Shown here: positions 5,200 through 6,393 of the stretch, piece by piece
Numbering within the stretch: the stretch's first letter is position 1
How the letters are laid out: each line of letters begins with the position of its first letter
From: Bacillota bacterium
GTDB lineage: Bacteria; Bacillota; Clostridia; Acetivibrionales; DSM-1351
Direction: 5' to 3'
DNA length: 6,393 nt
Assembly: GCA_023412635.1 (NCBI GenBank)
Contig: JAEYNI010000380.1
Span: forward strand, 1-6,393
The notes under the pieces: model-generated
Database searches by the model: none
What the model was told of the DNA's origin: nothing
The model's input: the letters and a program-made list of their open reading frames with translations, nothing else
Program-made: the position numbers and the translations under genes

Positions 5200-5246
5200 T
5201 TCATATAATATATCTATATATTATATGAAGTTTTTGCAAAAGTCAA
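5200..5246 (-). promoter_or_regulatory. Promoter of the two-gene operon, overlaid by a perfect 13-bp inverted repeat operator
   Basis: On the minus strand TTGACT (5246-5241) serves as -35, with TAATAT (5223-5218, 17-bp spacing) or TATAAT (5225-5220, 15-bp spacing) as -10. A perfect inverted repeat, TTCATATAATATA at 5200-5212 and its complement at 5217-5229 around a 4-bp centre, covers the -10 and the expected start of transcription. It ends about 20 bp before the first ATG. This placement is typical of repressor sites, and the XRE protein encoded in the operon is the obvious candidate. Confidence 0.75.
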
Positions 5247-5327
5247 TAAAAATATTCCATTTTTTATTCCTTTATTATTACTCAACACCTTGGTAACTCA
5301 GCGTTATAGTGGGATTTTATATCAAAT

Positions 5328-5360
5328 AAAAAAAGCCCCCAAGGATTACTCCCTGAGGGC
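5328..5360 (-). terminator. Intrinsic terminator of the phage lysis genes
   Basis: On the minus strand GCCCTCAGG (5360-5352) pairs with CCTTGGGGGC (5344-5335) with one bulged T and one G-U pair, followed by seven T (5334-5328). It begins 6 nt after the holin stop and insulates the operon at 5179-3523 from phage transcription. Confidence 0.9.
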
Positions 5361-5366
5361 AATATA

Positions 5367-5788
5367 TTACCTTTCGGCTTTACTTTGTAAAACATCTATT
5401 GCTTTGGTTATTGCATTTGGAATAGGTAGCCCCATTAATCCAGCATTTTCAACAATAGAAATCGTTTCATTTGCTATGTAACCTATAATTACAACATCAC
5501 GAATAAAATTTGTTCCCAGAGCGATATCGAGGCGGCAGGCTATTAATACCATGAACAAAGTCATTCCCTTTTTACATAACCCTTTAAGCCTGCTTTACTG
5601 TTTAAAGCCCCATTTTCTGTCTTTGGAGATTTATTGAATACTCCTGCAACGACAAACCCAGTAACATAATCAACTATCATGAATATAACTAAAGTTGTCA
5701 TTGCGCTTGTCCACCCCCCAAAAGCAGTTGAAATAGTACTGCCTATAATACCCGCTACTGAGACTACTAAAAGTCTTATTCTATCCAT
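5367..5788 (-). pseudogene. Phage holin of the Holin_4_1 (toxin secretion/phage lysis) family, one-base frameshift
   Basis: Holins of this family form membrane lesions that release the endolysin. The N-terminal part from ATG 5788 (MDRIRLLVVSVAG, hydrophobic segments, then VIFMIVDYVTGFVVAG and SKAGLKGYVKRE) stops at 5561. The C-terminal part, in the -1 frame from about 5580 (MTLFMVLIACRLDIALGTNF, IRDVVIIGYIANETISIVEN, AGLMGLPIP), ends at 5367. Restoring one T near 5577-5580 gives the usual GLKG-LCKKGMTLF junction, so one base was lost. ATG 5788 is chosen over an upstream TTG (5803) because GGAGG sits 8 nt before it and would overlap a TTG start. That ATG overlaps the amidase stop by 8 bp (ATGGATAG). 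The two halves overlap as ATGA (5561-5564), so restart or slippage could still make both; a broken gene or a sequencing error is simpler. Confidence 0.85.
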
Positions 5789-6393
5789 TCCTTTTTCCTC
5801 CAATCTTGATTGCCATTTTGATTATTAAAGCTGGGAAAGCGGGGTCTATCCCCCTCCTCTTCTCCCAAAATGAATACGGTGTATCCAGTTCCTCTGAAAC
5901 AATTTTTAATGCATCCTCAAAGCTCATTTTTTCTTCCATGGCCGCTTTAACTTCCGGAATTAAATACTTTTCTGCTGCAGCTTTGGTTGAGCCTCCAAAG
6001 AACTTTGAACCAGGACACTGTGTTGCTTTGACCCAGCAATGATACGGTAGTGTTACTGTTGATGGAACTATACCAAACTTTTTACACAGAAGTGCATTAA
6101 GAAGGATAATACTTTTCTTTTGTTCTTCAGTCATTATGTCGGTATCAAAGTTCCCTACATGCTCCAAGGTTACTCCGTTGGTGTTTTGAGCCCCTAGGAA
6201 GCCCCCTCCGTCCTTTGTTAATGGTCTGCCTACACATATCAACCCATCAGGAAATGTTGAGAAATGCTGTGCTATTTCAGACATTCCCTTGTTTTTAACG
6301 TGGTGACTCTCCATTGATTTCATCAGGGCTATGTGATTGTTTTTTACGTCTTTGTAAGCAGGGCTTGCGGTATTATGCTGCTGGATATTTGTA
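5781..6393 (-). CDS. N-acetylmuramoyl-L-alanine amidase (Amidase_2/PGRP type) endolysin, N-terminus outside window
   Basis: A zinc amidase that cuts the lactyl-L-Ala bond of peptidoglycan, here as a phage endolysin. The frame is open to the window edge, and translation of the last 70 bases adds QQHNTASPAYKDV, whose His is the expected first zinc ligand. An internal ATG at 6323 would lose it and is therefore not the real start. Further on are NTNGVTLEHVGNFD, the usual core strand, then YHCWVKATQCPG with the second His and the Cys ligand in the family spacing H-x7-C. The visible part is 203 residues and ends with a short helical tail and a lysine-rich end (GGKRNG). It overlaps the holin start by 8 bp; the order amidase then holin is the reverse of many phages but is seen in clostridial prophages. 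No signal peptide can be judged. It marks the edge of a prophage or prophage relic extending beyond 6393. Confidence 0.9.
   Translation of the reverse strand, partial: TNIQQHNTASPAYKDVKNNHIALMKSMESHHVKNKGMSEIAQHFSTFPDGLICVGRPLTKDGGGFLGAQNTNGVTLEHVGNFDTDIMTEEQKKSIILLNALLCKKFGIVPSTVTLPYHCWVKATQCPGSKFFGGSTKAAAEKYLIPEVKAAMEEKMSFEDALKIVSEELDTPYSFWEKRRGIDPAFPALIIKMAIKIGGKRNG

Noticed and set aside
5786..5803. Holin start at the upstream TTG (5803)
   Set aside because: The TTG overlaps the GGAGG ribosome binding site. The ATG at 5788 has ideal spacing and overlaps the amidase stop in the usual coupled way.
6321..6323. ATG at 6323 as the amidase start
   Set aside because: The frame stays open to the window edge and the upstream codons supply the first zinc-ligand His (QQHNTASP), so the real start is outside the window.

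Overview
The window looks like a low-to-mid GC Firmicute, most likely a clostridial lineage. This rests on the clostridial style of the phage holin and amidase, strong GGAGG-type ribosome binding sites, an RsmB/RsmF-type methyltransferase of Firmicutes character, and a tRNA-Glu close to the Firmicutes consensus. No species call is justified from sequence alone.

Layout from left to right. (1) 1-811, minus: the first 270 codons of an rRNA m5C methyltransferase, cut by the window edge. (2) 990-1559, plus: a perfect consensus promoter, a tRNA-Glu(CTC) gene and its terminator, then two related structured elements. Each element begins with a reverse-complemented tRNA T-arm and ends with an exact copy of the last 20 nt of the tRNA-Glu, and each is followed by its own terminator. 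The three copies of the tRNA 3' end sit exactly 196 bp apart. (3) 1560-2411: a mostly decayed stretch holding a 5'-truncated, frameshifted remnant of an ExeA/TniB-like AAA ATPase of the transposition-helper type. (4) 2412-5246, minus: a visibly AT-rich block of three genes. An unrecognised 198-aa protein overlaps by 11 bp an XRE-HTH/ImmA-IrrE metallopeptidase. Their promoter is overlaid by a perfect 13-bp inverted repeat. Downstream, behind a terminator and with its own -10 box and ribosome binding site, lies a DUF4062 protein ending in an SSB-like acidic tip (EEEELPF). (5) 5328-6393, minus: the end of a prophage-type lysis module, with an amidase cut by the window edge, a holin broken by a one-base frameshift, and a strong terminator.

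Interpretation (inference): this is an accessory region next to tRNA-Glu, a common integration target. The three AT-rich genes are a plausible anti-phage or toxin-antitoxin cargo: a repressor/protease with an overlapping partner under autoregulation, plus a DUF4062 protein of the TIR-like effector class. The two items most worth following up are the tRNA-derived structured repeats at 1181-1522 and the SSB-tip mimic on the DUF4062 protein.
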